Virus record (IMG/VR): IMGVR_UViG_3300027747_000669 | Location: 1 to 39,113 of that record | Length of the DNA: 39,113 bases | Direction: 5' to 3' (one strand) | DNA from: a virus | Shown: piece after piece, positions 38,177 to 39,113 of the stretch | Layout: each line of letters starts with the position of its first letter | Position numbering within the stretch: position 1 is the first letter of the stretch | Notes under the pieces: generated by a model | The model's input: only the letters and a program-made list of their open reading frames with translations | Databases searched by the model: none | Told to the model about the DNA's origin: nothing | Position numbers and translations under genes: made by a program

Positions 38177-38692
38177 TTATGAGTTCTTGATGCCGTAAAG
38201 ATAGGCGGTTGAAGCGGCTATGAATGAACCGCTTCCTGGTGCTGTAATTGTTACAGATGTAATTGCTGATGTGTTAGACCATAAGCCAGCAGATAAAATT
38301 GCCCAAGCAGTAGTTCCGTTATTTTCGCTTACGCTATCTGCTGAAAATGATTTGTAATTGCTAGAAGTATAGTTCGGAATATAAATTTCGGTACTTCCAA
38401 AAGTGCTTGTAGTAGAACTTGCTCCTGGTTGAATCAAAGAATCAAATTGAGTTGAACTTGATGTTGATGAAACCGCGCTTGCGCCATTGCCGTAAACCAT
38501 TTTTCCTGAATAAGATGTTCCTGAACCATTTACAGTAAAGAAAATGTTATCTACAGTTACCCCAGCATTTGTTCTTACAGAGCATTTGAATAATAAATCT
38601 GTGTATGTAGATGGAATTGAAGAAAAAGAAATTGTTGCAGTGCCACCCGAACCAACAGTCGATGAAGCGATAAGTGTCATTGTGTTTGCCAT
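38177..38692 (-). CDS. tail/fibre-associated protein, paralogue A
   Basis: A 171-aa protein with ATG at 38692. It has FSSIPSTYTDLLFKCSVRTN near residue 23, a Ser/Thr/Gly-rich beta middle, NTSAITSVTITAPGSGSF and a C-terminal AYLYGIKNS. These are the same landmarks as in paralogues B (crossing the join) and C (202-759). The family probably forms small beta-sandwich trimers on the virion, perhaps with different binding specificities. Only location and repeat nature support this. Confidence 0.8.
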   Translation of the reverse strand: MANTMTLIASSTVGSGGTATISFSSIPSTYTDLLFKCSVRTNAGVTVDNIFFTVNGSGTSYSGKMVYGNGASAVSSTSSSTQFDSLIQPGASSTTSTFGSTEIYIPNYTSSNYKSFSADSVSENNGTTAWAILSAGLWSNTSAITSVTITAPGSGSFIAASTAYLYGIKNS

Positions 38693-38694
38693 AG

Positions 38695-39113
38695 TTATGC
38701 CGCCGCGATTCCGTATAAGGTGAAAGTAGTACCTGCGTTAAAATTTACTCCCGAAAGTAATACTTTAATTTGGTTAATAGCAGATGTGCTATTCCAAATA
38801 CCTACTTCAGCAATGACGTTTCCACCTGCTGCCCCTGCTCTAAAAAGAGCCGTCTTTTTTGTAGTCGTATTTGAGTAATTCTGAAAGTTTGCTGTGACTG
38901 TATAAATTTCTCCAGTACCAGAAGTCATAAAAGTATTAAACCAAGTATCACCAGGATTATTAAAAGAGTTTGCCGCGCTTCCTGTACCTCGTAATACTGT
39001 CATACTGTAATTAGTTCCAGTATCTACAGAACCGTTGCCTACCTGCATAAGAGGTGATGCCGAAGCAGCATTAGAACCTGACACAATCAATACTAAATCT
39101 GTATAAGTGCTAG
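38695..39113 (-). CDS. tail/fibre-associated protein, paralogue B (C-terminal part; start lies at 195)
   Basis: This is the main part of the 166-aa gene whose ATG is at 195 on the circle. The window ends inside its coding region. The visible part has GSNAASASPLMQVGNGSVDT, a beta-rich middle, STSAINQIKVLLSGVNF and a C-terminal FTLYGIAAA. It matches paralogues A and C. An internal TTG at 39090 is only a fallback start and should not be used. Confidence 0.85.
   Translation of the reverse strand, partial: STYTDLVLIVSGSNAASASPLMQVGNGSVDTGTNYSMTVLRGTGSAANSFNNPGDTWFNTFMTSGTGEIYTVTANFQNYSNTTTKKTALFRAGAAGGNVIAEVGIWNSTSAINQIKVLLSGVNFNAGTTFTLYGIAAA
39001..39113. repeat. terminal direct repeat, right copy (circle-closing overlap)
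   Basis: Exact copy of bases 1-113. Joining the two copies gives a continuous reading frame for paralogue B, so the true genome is 39,000 nt and any gene or repeat count should use only one copy. Confidence 0.95.

Overview
The window is a complete tailed-phage genome, most likely a short-tailed (podovirus-type) phage of an actinobacterium. Bases 1-113 are repeated exactly at 39001-39113, inside a tail-protein gene, so the sequence closes into a 39,000-nt circle. The host inference rests on a WhiB-family regulator (31603-31866), which is essentially restricted to Actinobacteria and their phages, and on several small zinc-knuckle genes typical of actinophages. The moderate GC content and style would fit a low-GC freshwater actinobacterium, but that is inference. 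I see no DNA polymerase, integrase, repressor or tRNA gene. The phage therefore appears lytic and dependent on host replication and transcription enzymes.

Layout. (1) Late genes run leftward from the terminase (21967) down to 1 and on across the junction from 39113 to about 34649, roughly 26 kb. In order of transcription they are: large terminase, small basic proteins, portal, a 1472-aa internal or ejection-type protein with two 400-aa partners, scaffold, N4-gp56-type major capsid protein, a run of tiny genes, a collagen-like fibre, two glycosyltransferases, tail and fibre proteins (with a three-member paralogous family crossing the junction), a 721-aa tail protein, and the lysis cassette (membrane protein, CHAP endolysin, holin-like protein). 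A rho-independent terminator at 34592-34628 ends this unit. (2) A 770-bp intergenic region (21968-22737) separates the late genes from a rightward early block. It carries two perfect DnaA boxes with flanking half-sites, several palindromes, a promoter and a cloverleaf-like foldable element. (3) The rightward block (22738-26831) has about 19 very small genes, many zinc-binding and chained by ATGA/TAATG overlaps, plus a staphylococcal-nuclease-like protein and a membrane-anchored lytic transglycosylase. (4) A leftward replication and regulation block (33873-26899) holds an HslV/proteasome-beta-like protease, a Cas4-like nuclease, WhiB, a RecA-fold helicase, a Holliday-junction-resolvase-like protein, primase in two overlapping pieces, a DUF1599 protein, a sigma-like protein, a second PD-(D/E)XK-like protein, an FmdB-type zinc ribbon and a methyltransferase. 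It converges on block 3 at a long hairpin terminator. (5) A short rightward pair (zinc-ribbon protein and HNH endonuclease) lies at 33996-34587.

The most striking non-coding signal is a pair of type II hammerhead ribozymes, at 23101-23152 and 23367-23416. Each starts at the base after a stop codon and together they bracket one 63-codon gene. Their catalytic cores are identical and their stems covary. Self-cleavage would release a 264-nt RNA carrying the whole gene, whose two ends can re-form a hammerhead and could in principle be ligated into a circle. Other leads are the phage protease with the Thr/Asp/Lys proteasome triad, the Thr-rich collagen fibre followed directly by a GT25-type and a GT2-type glycosyltransferase, and a triple-frame overlap around the lytic transglycosylase.
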